Source: Roseiarcus sp963782255 (GTDB lineage: Bacteria > Pseudomonadota > Alphaproteobacteria > Rhizobiales > Beijerinckiaceae). From it: a DNA stretch of 64,000 nt. The position numbers and the translations under genes were made by a program. This document shows positions 18,100 through 27,047 of the stretch, piece after piece; within the stretch, counting starts at the first letter, position 1; each line of letters begins with the position of its first letter. The notes below the pieces were generated by a model, which worked only from the letters and a program-made list of their open reading frames with translations, had not been told where the DNA came from and searched no databases. The stretch lies in contig CAWAIS010000001.1 in NCBI GenBank assembly GCA_963782255.1, forward strand, positions 3,906,001 to 3,970,000, in the 5' to 3' direction.

Positions 18100-18843
18100 T
18101 CATACCCCCAGCGCCTCGTGCAGCATGTCCATCTTGCGCGGAAGCTCGGAGTTCGGGAAGGCGTCGATGATCCGGCCATGCTCCATGACGAAAAATCGGT
18201 CGGCGACGGTCGAGGCGAAGCGGAAGTTCTGCTCGACGAGCAGGATCGTGAAGCCCTCGCGCTTGAGTTCGGCGATCGTTCGGCCGATCTGCTGGATGAT
18301 CACGGGCGCCAGCCCCTCCGTCGGCTCGTCGAGCATGAGGAAGCGCGCCCCGGTGCGCAGGATGCGCGCGATGGCGAGCATCTGCTGCTCGCCGCCTGAG
18401 AGCTTGCCTCCGCCGCTCGAAAGCCGCTCCTGCAAATTTGGAAAGAGTGCAAAGATCCGCTCGACGCTCATCGCGCCCGTCCTGGCGATCTCAGGCGGCA
18501 GAAACAGGTTTTCCTTGACCGTGAGGCTCGCGAAGATCGCGCGCTCCTCAGGGCAGATCGCGACGCCGAGGCGGGCGATCCGATCGATCGAGAGATTGAT
18601 GAGTTCCCGCCCATTGAATACGACCGTGCCCGTGCGCTTGCCGACTATCCCCATGATCGCCTTGAGCGTCGTCGTCTTGCCGGCACCGTTCCGGCCGAGC
18701 AGAGTGACGACCTCGCCTTCGCGCACGTCGAGATCGACTCCGTGCAGAATATGCGATTCGTTGTACCAGGCCTGCAGGCCTTTGACCGCGAGGAGGGCCG
18801 CCGCCGCGGCAGCCGGCCTCGCTGCGAGCGCCGCGTCAGGCAT
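18100..18843 (-). CDS. livF: Branched-chain amino acid ABC transporter ATP-binding protein LivF
   Basis: A 247-residue ATPase. After an Ala-rich leader it shows Walker A GRNGAGKTTT, signature KLSGGEQQMLAIARIL, and Walker B FLMLDEPTEGLAP, all in the LivF subfamily pattern (WYNESHILHGVDLDVREGEVV). Its ATG overlaps the last eight bases of livG, so the ATPases are translationally coupled. It energises the LivHM permease. No periplasmic binding protein gene is in this cluster. Confidence 0.94.
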   Translation of the reverse strand: MPDAALAARPAAAAAALLAVKGLQAWYNESHILHGVDLDVREGEVVTLLGRNGAGKTTTLKAIMGIVGKRTGTVVFNGRELINLSIDRIARLGVAICPEERAIFASLTVKENLFLPPEIARTGAMSVERIFALFPNLQERLSSGGGKLSGGEQQMLAIARILRTGARFLMLDEPTEGLAPVIIQQIGRTIAELKREGFTILLVEQNFRFASTVADRFFVMEHGRIIDAFPNSELPRKMDMLHEALGV

Positions 18844-19591
18844 GTCCGGCCCCCATGTAAGCCTCCCGCACCTCTGCGTTCTCCGACACCGTGCGATAGT
18901 CCCCCTCGGCCAGGATCCGCCCGCGCGTCAGCACCGTGATGTGATGCGAGAGATTGGCGACGACCTGCAGGTTGTGCTCGACCATCAGGATCGTCCGATT
19001 CGCCGATACGCGCAGGATGAGCGCCGCGATGCGGTCGATATCCTCGTGGCCCATGCCGGCCATCGGCTCGTCGAGCAGCATCATCTCCGGTTCGACCGCG
19101 AGCGTGGTCGCGAGTTCGAGCGCTCGCTTGCGCCCGTACGAAATCTCCCCGGCCTTGAAATAGGCGAAGGCCGAAAGCCCGACATTGTCCAGGAGTTCGA
19201 GCGCGCGGCTGTTGAGGTGCTCCAGCGCCGTTTTCGACCGCCAGAAATCGAACGAGTCGCCGCGCTTGCGCTGCAATGCAATGCGGACGTTTTCAAGCGC
19301 CGTCAGATGAGGGAAGACCGCCGAGATCTGGAACGAGCGCACGAGGCCGAGACGCGCGACGTCGGCGGGCCGCATGGCGGTTATGTCGCGGCCGTTGAAC
19401 GTGATGCGACCCGCAGTCGGCGCGATGAATTTAGTCAGCATGTTGAAGCAGGTCGTCTTGCCTGCGCCGTTCGGGCCGATCAACGCGTGGATCGATCCAC
19501 GCCGGACGCGCAACGAAACGTCGCTGACCGCGCGGAAGTCGCCAAAGCTTTTGCTGAGGTCCTCCGTGACGAGGATGTCGTCCGTGCTCAT
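18836..19591 (-). CDS. livG: Branched-chain amino acid ABC transporter ATP-binding protein LivG
   Basis: The second ATPase of the HAAT transporter. Walker A GPNGAGKTTCFNMLTKF, the signature region ISYGRKRALELATTL (the LivG form of LSGGQ) and Walker B MLLDEPMAGMGHED are clear. The start is placed at MSTDDILVTEDLSKSF (19591), giving 251 residues. An in-frame start 48 bases earlier would add a 16-residue unstructured leader. It is the first gene of the liv operon, with ~96 bp to galE upstream. Confidence 0.93.
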   Translation of the reverse strand: MSTDDILVTEDLSKSFGDFRAVSDVSLRVRRGSIHALIGPNGAGKTTCFNMLTKFIAPTAGRITFNGRDITAMRPADVARLGLVRSFQISAVFPHLTALENVRIALQRKRGDSFDFWRSKTALEHLNSRALELLDNVGLSAFAYFKAGEISYGRKRALELATTLAVEPEMMLLDEPMAGMGHEDIDRIAALILRVSANRTILMVEHNLQVVANLSHHITVLTRGRILAEGDYRTVSENAEVREAYMGAGHA

Positions 19592-19687
19592 CCTCGCCGA
19601 TTGCCCGAACGCATGCGCTCCCCCTGCTTTGACCGCCAATCAACCGGTTCGCGCGCCGGTTGTAAAGCTGAAAAAGCTGCCCGAAGC

Positions 19688-20686
19688 TTATGGTTTTGCG
19701 CCGGGCCCGCGATTGTGCAGGCGCCGTTCCCAGTCGAGCGCCTGACGCACGATCTCGTCGAGATTGTCCCGCGTCGGTTTCCAGCCGAGGACGGATTTCG
19801 CCAGATCCGCGCGGGCGACGATGGCGGCCGGGTCGCCGGCGCGCCGCGGCGACATGACGACCTTGAAATCGACGCCGGAGACGCGCTTCACCACATCGAC
19901 GACTTCCCGGACCGTCTGGCCATGGCCGTAGCCGCAGTTGCAGACAAGGCTTTCGCCGCCGGCGCGCAGATAGGCCAGCGCCGCCATGTGCGCGTCGATA
20001 AGGTCAGTCACCTGAATGTAGTCGCGCACGCATGTCCCGTCGCGCGTCGGATAGTCCTGGCCGAAGATTTCCATGGCCGGATAGATCCCGAGCGCCGTTC
20101 GCACCCCCCGCTTAATGAGGTGGGTCGCGTTCGGCGTCGACTGGCCGAGGCGGCCTTGGGGGTCCGCACCGGCGACATTGAAATAGCGCAGCGCGACGTA
20201 GCGGAAATCGCAAGCCCGGGCCACGTCCTCGAGCATCCACTCGACCATGAGCTTCGAGCGGCCGTAGGGCGAGATCGGCTCAAGCGGCGCCTCCTCCGAC
20301 ACAGGCTCCGACGAGGTTTCGCCATAGACGGCGGCGGTGGAGGAAAAAATGAAGGTCTTGACGCCACCATTGATCGCAGTCTCGATCAGGGTGCGCGCCT
20401 TCGATGCGTTGTTGAGGTAGTAGCCGAGCGGATCGGCGACGGACTCGGGCACGACAATCCTGGCGGCGAAATGCGCGATGGCGTCGATTTCATGTTCTTC
20501 GATCAGCCGACGCACAAGCTCCGCGTCGCCAGTGTCTCCGACGACGAGCTTTGCGCCGTCGGGGACCGCCCAGTCGAAGCCTGTCGAGAGATTGTCGAGG
20601 ACGACGACGGATTCGCCCTTGTCGATGAGCCCCAGCGTCATGTGGCCGCCGATATAGCCGGCGCCGCCGGTCACCAGAACGCTCAT
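19688..20686 (-). CDS. galE: UDP-glucose 4-epimerase
   Basis: A 332-residue extended short-chain dehydrogenase that interconverts UDP-glucose and UDP-galactose for envelope and exopolysaccharide synthesis. The NAD-binding GGAGYIGG is at residues 7-14, and the catalytic YxxxK is Tyr141-Lys145 (SPYGRSK), with the upstream Ser in FSSTAAVYGE. The ATG at 20686, with GGAAGG upstream, is preferred to a GTG nine bases earlier. It is divergent from galU with a 144-bp shared promoter region. Confidence 0.95.
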   Translation of the reverse strand: MSVLVTGGAGYIGGHMTLGLIDKGESVVVLDNLSTGFDWAVPDGAKLVVGDTGDAELVRRLIEEHEIDAIAHFAARIVVPESVADPLGYYLNNASKARTLIETAINGGVKTFIFSSTAAVYGETSSEPVSEEAPLEPISPYGRSKLMVEWMLEDVARACDFRYVALRYFNVAGADPQGRLGQSTPNATHLIKRGVRTALGIYPAMEIFGQDYPTRDGTCVRDYIQVTDLIDAHMAALAYLRAGGESLVCNCGYGHGQTVREVVDVVKRVSGVDFKVVMSPRRAGDPAAIVARADLAKSVLGWKPTRDNLDEIVRQALDWERRLHNRGPGAKP

Positions 20687-20830
20687 GCCGCCCACCTTCC
20701 TCGTTCAGCCGCGAGCCGCAGTCTTTCAGATGCCGCATGGATCGGCCGCGAACTAGCTGGTAAGCCCTAACAAATTCGCGGGGACCCAATCCAACGCCGT
20801 TCCTTCGTACCGGATGAGGACTGCTCGACA
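20687..20830. promoter_or_regulatory. Shared divergent promoter region of galE and galU
   Basis: 144 bp separate the divergent galE and galU starts. It must hold both promoters. I could not assign convincing -35/-10 boxes by eye. Co-regulation of the UDP-glucose-making and UDP-galactose-making enzymes from this region is inferred from layout. Confidence 0.5.
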
Positions 20831-21727
20831 ATGAAGAAACCAATTCGCAAAGCCGTTCTTCCCGTCGCCGGTCTCGGCACGCGGTTCTTGCCGGCGACCA
20901 AGGCGATCCCCAAGGAAATGCTGACCGTGGTCGACCGCCCGATCCTTCAGCACGTCGTCGACGAGGCCCGCGAGGCGGGAATCGAGCATTTCATCTTCGT
21001 CACCGGCCGCAACAAGGGGGTCATCGAGGACCATTTCAATTCCTCCTACGAGCTTGAGGACACGCTGAAACGGCGCGGCAAGGCGGTCGAGTATGCGGCC
21101 CTGATGGCCGACCTTCCGGCGGCGGGCGCGACCAGTTTCACCCGCCAGCAGGCTCCGCTCGGCCTCGGTCACGCTGTCTGGTGCGCGCGGACGATCGTCG
21201 GCGACGAGCCTTTCGCCGTGCTGCTGCCCGACATGGTGACGAAGGACGGGCCGCGCGGCGGCCGCTGCCTCGCCCAATGCGTCGAGGCCTACGACCGCTA
21301 TGGCGGCAATGTGATCGCGGTCGAGGAAGTCACGCCCGCCGAAACGCATCAGTACGGCGTCGTGGCGGTGGGCGCCGACGACGGGCACTCGTTCGAGATC
21401 ACCGGCATGGTGGAGAAGCCGAAGCCGGAAAAGGCGCCGTCCAATCTCATCATCTCCGGCCGTTACATCCTGCAGCCGGAAATCTTCCAGATTCTCGAAC
21501 TCGTCGAAAAGGGCGCAGGCGGCGAAGTTCAGTTGACCGACGGCATGATCCAGCTCGCGCGCACGCAAAGCTTTCATGGCGTCCGCTTCGACGGGCACAC
21601 CTACGATTGCGGCTCCCGGCTGGGCTTTCTCTCGGCCAACATCGCCTTCGCCCTCGATCGGCAGGACCTCGCGCCGGGCCTCAAGGAGGAATTGCGCAAA
21701 TTCGGCTTCGTCAGCCAGGGCAAGTAG
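20831..21727 (+). CDS. galU: UTP-glucose-1-phosphate uridylyltransferase
   Basis: A 298-residue nucleotidyltransferase making UDP-glucose, the precursor used by galE next door. The N-terminal AGLGTRFLPATKAIPKEML contains the nucleotide-binding loop, and VEKPKPEKAPSNLIISGRYIL matches the sugar-phosphate region. Length and sequence are typical of GalU/ExoN. kdsD follows 55 bp later on the same strand. Confidence 0.96.
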   Translation: MKKPIRKAVLPVAGLGTRFLPATKAIPKEMLTVVDRPILQHVVDEAREAGIEHFIFVTGRNKGVIEDHFNSSYELEDTLKRRGKAVEYAALMADLPAAGATSFTRQQAPLGLGHAVWCARTIVGDEPFAVLLPDMVTKDGPRGGRCLAQCVEAYDRYGGNVIAVEEVTPAETHQYGVVAVGADDGHSFEITGMVEKPKPEKAPSNLIISGRYILQPEIFQILELVEKGAGGEVQLTDGMIQLARTQSFHGVRFDGHTYDCGSRLGFLSANIAFALDRQDLAPGLKEELRKFGFVSQGK

Positions 21728-21782
21728 ACCGTTGGGCCAGGCGGCGGGTTTCAAGCGGGCCGGCGCGCTGCTAAAGAGCGTC

Positions 21783-22769
21783 ATGATTCAGGAACCGACC
21801 AGCGCCGTCCATTCGGCGATCCGAACGATCGAGAATGAGCGAGGCGGCCTCGAAGCGCTGGAGCGGGCGATCCGTGTGACGAGCGAGGGGGGCCTCGGGT
21901 CCGCCTTCTCTCAGGCTGTCGAGCGGATCGCGGCGGCGAGCGGCCGCGTCATCGTCAGCGGCATGGGCAAGTCGGGCCACATCGGCCGCAAGATCGCCGC
22001 GACCCTGGCTTCGACCGGGCAGCCGGCGTCCTTCGTTCATCCGGCGGAAGCCAGTCACGGCGACCTCGGCATGGTGCAGAACGGCGACGTGGTGCTGGCG
22101 ATCTCCTGGTCCGGCGAAACGATCGAGCTCGCGGCGATCGTAACATTCGCCAAGCGCTACGCTATCCCACTCATCGCCATGACCGCGAACGCCGACAGCG
22201 CGCTCGGCCGCGAGGCGGATGTGTGCCTGACGATGCCGAACGCGCAGGAGGCCTGCCCCAACGGCCTTGCGCCGACGACCTCGACGACGATGCAACTCGT
22301 CCTCGGCGACGCGCTGGCGATCGCCCTTCTCGAAGGCCGCGGATTTACGGCGCACGACTTCCGGGCGCTGCATCCGGGCGGCAAGCTCGGCGCGACGCTT
22401 CGGCACGTCCGCGACGTGATGCACACAGGCGACCGGATTCCCCGCATCGCCGCGACGGCGCGCATGGCCGACGCGATCGTCGAGATGTCGAGCAAGGGGT
22501 TCGGCTGCGTCGCGGCCTTCGACGGCGACAGGCTCGTCGGCATCGTGACCGACGGCGACCTCCGACGCCACCTTAGGGCCGATTTCTCACTCGAAACGCC
22601 GGTCGCCGGCATCATGACCCGCAGGCCGCGCACCATCGCCCCCGACGCGCTGGTGGCCGAGGCGCTCGAAAGCATCAGCCACAAGATTTCGGCGCTGCTG
22701 GTCGTGGAGAAGGGCGCCGTCGTCGGCATCGTGCACTTCCACGACCTCATGCGCATCGGGGCGGTGTGA
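21783..22769 (+). CDS. kdsD: D-arabinose-5-phosphate isomerase (SIS + two CBS domains)
   Basis: A 328-residue KpsF/KdsD-family enzyme that converts ribulose-5-phosphate to arabinose-5-phosphate, the first committed step to Kdo in LPS. The SIS domain (residues ~40-175) shows GMGKSGHIGRKIAATLASTG and SWSGET. Two CBS domains follow (from VRDVMHTGDRIPRI and from VAGIMTRRPRTIAPD). The start ATG at 21783 begins MIQEPTSAVHSAIRTI; the longer upstream frame lies in galU. The placement with galU, galE and the lpt genes fits envelope biogenesis. Confidence 0.94.
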   Translation: MIQEPTSAVHSAIRTIENERGGLEALERAIRVTSEGGLGSAFSQAVERIAAASGRVIVSGMGKSGHIGRKIAATLASTGQPASFVHPAEASHGDLGMVQNGDVVLAISWSGETIELAAIVTFAKRYAIPLIAMTANADSALGREADVCLTMPNAQEACPNGLAPTTSTTMQLVLGDALAIALLEGRGFTAHDFRALHPGGKLGATLRHVRDVMHTGDRIPRIAATARMADAIVEMSSKGFGCVAAFDGDRLVGIVTDGDLRRHLRADFSLETPVAGIMTRRPRTIAPDALVAEALESISHKISALLVVEKGAVVGIVHFHDLMRIGAV

Positions 22770-23351
22770 AGCGCGTCTCATTCTGATCGTGCCAAACGCG
22801 AGCTCGCGAACCGCTGCGGCCACGATCGAATCGACGCTATGAATCGCTGACCTGCCTTCGTCTCGCGAGCCATCCCGCGAACCAACCGATCACGAAGCGA
22901 CTCAGATTGCGTCTTTTTGGCGCCATTTGGATTTGCTTGGAAAGCGCCGAAAACCCTTTCAAAACGCCGCGAAACCGGCCTTGGATTTCCTTGGATTTCC
23001 TTGGATTCTCTCGTCCGAAATGAGCCTTTTCAATGGGTTATGAGGCATTATCAGAAGAAAAAAATTTCTTATCGGATTTTCCCCAGTTGGTGTCCTAAAT
23101 AAGGCGGACGGGACATCTGCGAAACTCTCAACTCGGGACCTCGAAGTCGGCTCACGGCCGGGCTGTTCCAGACGACCTTGGATCTTCTCATTCGCGAACC
23201 TTAGCACGAAATTCTGATTTTCGAAAGAAATTGTCACGAGCTTCGTGAAACACTGGCGCATCCGCCACAAGCCATTCTGCGACCGCGACACGATATTTCG
23301 CTCCGAAAGGAGCCGATAAGTGATCGCGGCGGCGCTAGGCGCGCTTGTCAA
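22770..23351. other. Non-coding stretch with a 10-bp tandem repeat
   Basis: About 580 bp with no credible gene. It is less GC-rich than its surroundings. It holds three tandem copies of TTGGATTTCC/TTGGATTCTC at 22981-23010 and a nearby related TTTGGATTTGCTTGG. No tRNA or attachment-site core was recognised. It marks the left boundary of the accessory region that ends near 27.5 kb. Confidence 0.6.
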
Positions 23352-24056
23352 TTATTGTGGCTTTTTTCCTATCACGATATGGATCGTATCGCTGTTGGGG
23401 ATGCTCTGCGCAGGCACGGCTTCATGGACTTGTCCATCGGAAAAGTGCTCAGCGGCTAAGGCGTCAGATAACGCTTTTGCGGCATTTTCAAACTCCAAAC
23501 GGTGGTCGGAATGGACAATCACGTCAATTCCAAATCCCCCCATCTGGCCAACATTTGGAAGGCCCGGCCAAGTATACGTGAACGTGAGTCGCCCGCCTGG
23601 ATGTGCCCATTCGATCCATTCCCATCCAGCAGATTGCAGCGTAGCGGAAACTTGGCCGAGAAACGTAGCGGCTTCCGGATCGCCGGGGATAACGGCGATA
23701 TCGAACCGCGTTCCCTTAAACGCCGATATCTTTTCGGCTATTCGCGTTTGCTGGTCGCGCTTCATTGACCGGGGAGCCTTAAACTTCGCGAGTTGGGCTT
23801 GTGCTTCTAGTGCTCGCGCGTCCGCGTCGGCGATCATGGCGCGCGAGGCCTCGGCATCCGCAGACAGACGCGCTATCTCTTTGTTTAGCTCCGCCACTCT
23901 TTCATCGGATGCTCTTTGGACGGCATCTGTCAGTTCGTACCCTACATATCCAGACACAAATGCAGAAACGGCCGTCACGACGCCAGCGCCGACAGCTAAC
24001 CAGAGGGACACTTTTACAATAAGTTCCCACGTGGGAAATGGCCAACCCCACAACAT
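23352..24056 (-). CDS. Orphan membrane-anchored coiled-coil protein
   Basis: A 234-residue protein not recognised as a known family. One transmembrane helix (about residues 14-36, VSLWLAVGAGVVTAVSAFVSGYV) is followed by a coiled coil (about 45-95, ASDERVAELNKEIARLSADAEASRAM...). A C-terminal globular region (about 105-230) is rich in beta-type segments, with HPGGRLTFTYTWPGLP and IDVIVHSDHRLEF. The soluble part resembles small alpha/beta sensing domains, but no name is justified. A ribosome site (AAGGA) sits between the start and the IS5-family element, whose end lies only 12 bp upstream of the ATG, so the native promoter has probably been lost or replaced. Confidence 0.6.
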   Translation of the reverse strand: MLWGWPFPTWELIVKVSLWLAVGAGVVTAVSAFVSGYVGYELTDAVQRASDERVAELNKEIARLSADAEASRAMIADADARALEAQAQLAKFKAPRSMKRDQQTRIAEKISAFKGTRFDIAVIPGDPEAATFLGQVSATLQSAGWEWIEWAHPGGRLTFTYTWPGLPNVGQMGGFGIDVIVHSDHRLEFENAAKALSDALAAEHFSDGQVHEAVPAQSIPNSDTIHIVIGKKPQ

Positions 24057-24068
24057 CTACATTCCTTA

Positions 24069-25006
24069 GAGTCTGTCCGGAAACATCATGTGGGATTGCA
24101 TAGTTTTCGCAGCATGAGGCGGATGGAAGCGAGGCGGAGGAACGCGAGCGCCTTGCGGTTGAGGCATTCCCAGTCCTTGGCCAGCCGTCGGCAGCGGCCG
24201 AGCCAGGCAAAGGTGCGTTCGCCGATCCAGCGCTTGGGCAGGACGACGAAGGCCTTGGCCTGATCCGATCGCTTGACGATCTCGACCTTCACGCGCGCCA
24301 GAGTTCGTCCGATGGCGGTCTGAAATTGCGGCCCTCGATAGCCGCCGTCGGCAAAGAGCCTGGTCAGGAACGGAAAGGCGCCGAACAAGGTCGCCATCAG
24401 CGCCGCGCCGCCGTCGCGGTCCTGGATGTCGGCGGCGTGGACGATCGCATGCATCAACAGGCCCTGCGTATCGACGAGGATGTGGCGCTTTTTGCCCATG
24501 ATTTTCTTGCCGGCGTCGTAACCCGCCGGATCGATGCAGGTCCCCCTTTTTCCGCGCTCTTGACGCTCTGGCTGTCGATGATCGCGGCGGTCGGGCTCGC
24601 CTCGCGAGCGGCCGCTTCGCGACACTTCACGTAGAGCGCGTCGTGGATGCGATCGAGCGTGCCGTCCCAACTCCAGCGATCGAAGTAATCGTAAAGCGTC
24701 GAACGCGGCGGCAGGTCCTTCGGCACGGCGCGCCATTGGCAGCCGGTGCTCAGGACATACATCAGGCCGTTGACGACCTCGCGCTCATCGACATGACGTC
24801 GGTTGCCGCCGCGCTTGGCCGGTGGAATGAACGGCTCGACATGCGCCCATTCCGCGTCGGTCAGATCGCTCGGATAGCGCAGCCGACTGCGGTCGTAGCG
24901 AGCGCGATTTTCGTTGGTCCACATCAGCGACCCCCCCAAGCGATTCGGGCCGCCTTCCTTAAATCATAAGCGATTCCAACAATTCGTTAAGTTCCCGGAC
25001 GGGCTC
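24069..25006. mobile_element. IS5-family insertion sequence (IS427-like), ~0.94 kb
   Basis: Terminal inverted repeats are GAGTCTGTCCGGAAAC (24069-24084) and, reading inward from the right end, GAGCCCGTCCGGGAAC (24991-25006), matching at 13 of 16 positions. They bracket a transposase of IS5 type split by a frameshift. The flanks read TTA on the left and TTT on the right, so no perfect short target duplication remains. The element sits directly upstream of the orphan coiled-coil gene. Confidence 0.8.
24086..24924 (-). CDS. IS5-family transposase in two overlapping frames
   Basis: The N-terminal part (start ATG 24924, MWTNENRARYDRSRLRYPSDL) reads through AIIDSQSVKSAEKGG, containing a catalytic Asp. 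The C-terminal part (GYDAGKKIMGKKRHILVDTQGLL, LFADGGYRG with the second Asp, and ERTFAWLGRCRRLAKDWE with the catalytic Glu) is in the -1 frame. The two frames meet at a run of five A and five G (minus strand, near 24550), a plausible slippage site. Frameshift-expressed transposases are known in the IS427 group of IS5, so this may be functional; it could also be a disabling indel. Confidence 0.85.
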
Positions 25007-25247
25007 TTTGGGCCAATCCTTGCGTTTGCCGGACTTACGTTTTCTGTCGCGTCCGCAACTATAGTTTTAATTAGCAGACGGCTTAAGAAGCTTCATTGTA
25101 GATTACGTGCCCTGGCAACTCGCCGCCCTTAGGGCCTGAGACAAAATATCTGAATCGATCTGGCGGCGCGGCGCTTATTTTCTGGCCGGCTCTGGACGGG
25201 ATGGGCAGGGTATGATTCTTTTGCTCGATGAGATCGAGTCGACGAAG

Positions 25248-26520
25248 ATGATAGACGTTGCCGCCATCAGGATGCGGTATGAGGGAGTTTCTCTCCATCT
25301 AAACGAACGTTCTCGTCGCCTGTTCGCGGCGAACGAGGCTCAAACCGCAGGGCGTGGCGGCTTGGCTGCTGTCTACGAGGCCACCGGCATTGCGCGTAGC
25401 ACGATCGGGCGCGGCCTCTCGGATTTGCGGAACGCACATGGCCCGCTGATCGGCCGCATCCGTCGTCCCGGCGGCGGTCGCAAGCCAAAGACCGAGACAG
25501 AGGCTGGCCTCGTGGAGGCGCTTGGAGACCTTGTGCAATCTGCGATCCGTGGCGATCCCGAAGCGGCGCTGCTCTGGGTGAGCAAGAGTCAGCGCCACCT
25601 CGTCCGGGCGTTGGCTGATCGCGGCTATACGGCCAGTCAAAAATTGGTCGGCCGCTTGCTCCGGGACCTGGGGTTCAGCCTTCAGGCCAACAAGAAAACC
25701 CTTGAGGGGGCGAGGCATCCGGATCGCGACGCCCAATTCGAACACATCAACCAGAAGATCAAAGACTTCCAAAGCACGAGCCAGCCAGCGATCTCCGTCG
25801 ACACCAAGAAAAAAGAGCTGGTCGGCGACTTCAAGAATGGCGGACGCGAGCTACGGCCGAAGGGAAGGCCGCAAGCGGTGCGGGTTCACGATTTCCAAAT
25901 CCCTCAACTCGGCAAGGTTGCGCCCTATGGCGTTTACGATCTTGCGACGAATACGGGCTGGGTAAATCTCGGCATAGATCACGACACGGCTGCTTTTGCG
26001 GTCGAGAGCATCCGCCGCTGGTGGCGCGCCTTGGGGCAGAAGCGTTATCTCGGTGCAACCAGTCTTTTGATCACTGCGGATTGCGGGGGCAGCAATGGGG
26101 CTCGTGTCCGACTATGGAAGCGTGAGCTTCAGGTCTTCGCCAACGAGACCGGCCTTGCCATCACTGTCGCTCACCATCCCCCCCGGCACCAGCAAGTGGA
26201 ACCGTATCGAGCACAAGCTGTTCGCGTTCATTACTCAAAATTGGCGCGCCAAGCCGCTTATCAGTCATCAGGTCATCATCCAACTGATCGGCTCAACCAG
26301 GACCCGAACGGGCCTCAACGTCCACTGCTGCCTCGACGAAAACAAGTATCCTAAAGGCATAAAGGTCTCCGATAGGGAAATGGCCTCCATCAACCTTGAG
26401 CATGACAGCTTCCACGGCGAGTGGAATTACACGATTTCCCCGATTTCCGCCAAACATAGTTCGATGCAACCCAGCCCGTCCCTCTCAAAATACGGACCTC
26501 GTCTAGCCAAGGACTATTGA
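25248..26520 (+). pseudogene. ISAzo13-family transposase, frameshifted
   Basis: The first frame (from MIDVAAIRMRYEG; upstream in-frame ATG at 25212 also possible) contains LNERSRRLFAANEAQTAGRGG and SVDTKKKELVGDFKNGGRELRPKG. It continues through VYDLATNTGWVNLGIDHDTAAFAVESIRRWW and LLITADCGGSNG, all typical of ISAzo13 transposases. At 26177-26183 a run of seven C breaks the frame; six would restore it. The rest (PPGTSKWNRIEHKLFAFITQNW ... FHGEWNYTI) continues in the other frame to a stop at 26520. No convincing terminal repeats were found. It is probably inactive unless slippage on the C run occurs. Confidence 0.8.
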
Positions 26521-26861
26521 TGATCGACGATCTTGAGAAAACCAACTTCCTCTTGGAAAAACTGAAGACAGTCGTTCCAATCGAAGCGAGGCTCCCACAA
26601 AGCCTCATCCGATTGTTGGCGGAAAAGTCTCCGGAGATGACTATTCCGGAAAGGTGCAACGTAATCGACGTATTTTATACTGGAGACGAAGGAGGCATAA
26701 TCTGCTGCCTCGATATCGGCGGCCCACAAACCCAGAACGCCAATCTAGTCTCAATAACACACCTCGGATTTCATCGTAATACGCCGCTGTCCCGAGAGAT
26801 CGACCTTTACCAACGCCATAGAATTAAGAAGCTCAAGCAACAGAGCGCCCGCGGATACTAA
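26520..26861 (+). CDS. Small hypothetical protein downstream of ISAzo13 transposase
   Basis: A 113-residue protein whose ATG overlaps the final stop of the transposase frame as TGATG. The sequence IPERCNVIDVFYTGDEGGIICCLDIGG and LVSITHLGFHRNTPLSREIDLYQRHRIKKL looks like a compact, genuinely coding protein, similar in feel to unannotated alphaproteobacterial small proteins. No function can be given. It may be a chromosomal gene left next to the element or a passenger of it. Confidence 0.6.
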   Translation: MIDDLEKTNFLLEKLKTVVPIEARLPQSLIRLLAEKSPEMTIPERCNVIDVFYTGDEGGIICCLDIGGPQTQNANLVSITHLGFHRNTPLSREIDLYQRHRIKKLKQQSARGY

Positions 26862-27047
26862 CTCTCTCCCAGCCATGGGGCTGGTTCGCGCCCGCAACCC
26901 CATGCCATCCAGTTCGCGCGAGCGCGGCATCGGCTAAAGCGGTTATTTCGCATCAGGCCCTTAGATATCCTTCAGCCTTACCCCTTCCATTTTTTGGCGG
27001 TCGGCCGCCACCGATCAGCGAACTATTTTACCACAGAATGAGCGTTG

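Noticed and set aside
18125..20770. 881-codon open frame antisense to livF, livG and galE
   Set aside because: Composition-driven shadow frame in GC-rich DNA; the minus-strand proteins carry full family motifs.
25192..26486. GGACGGGATGGGC and a similar inverted word near 26.47 kb as ISAzo13 ends
   Set aside because: Only 11 of 13 bases agree and the flanks do not align; not reported as terminal repeats.
25131..26961. Nine-base inverted match (AGGGCCTGA / TCAGGCCCT) that might bound the ISAzo13 element
   Set aside because: Too short, no extension beyond nine bases and an improbable element length; a chance match is likely.
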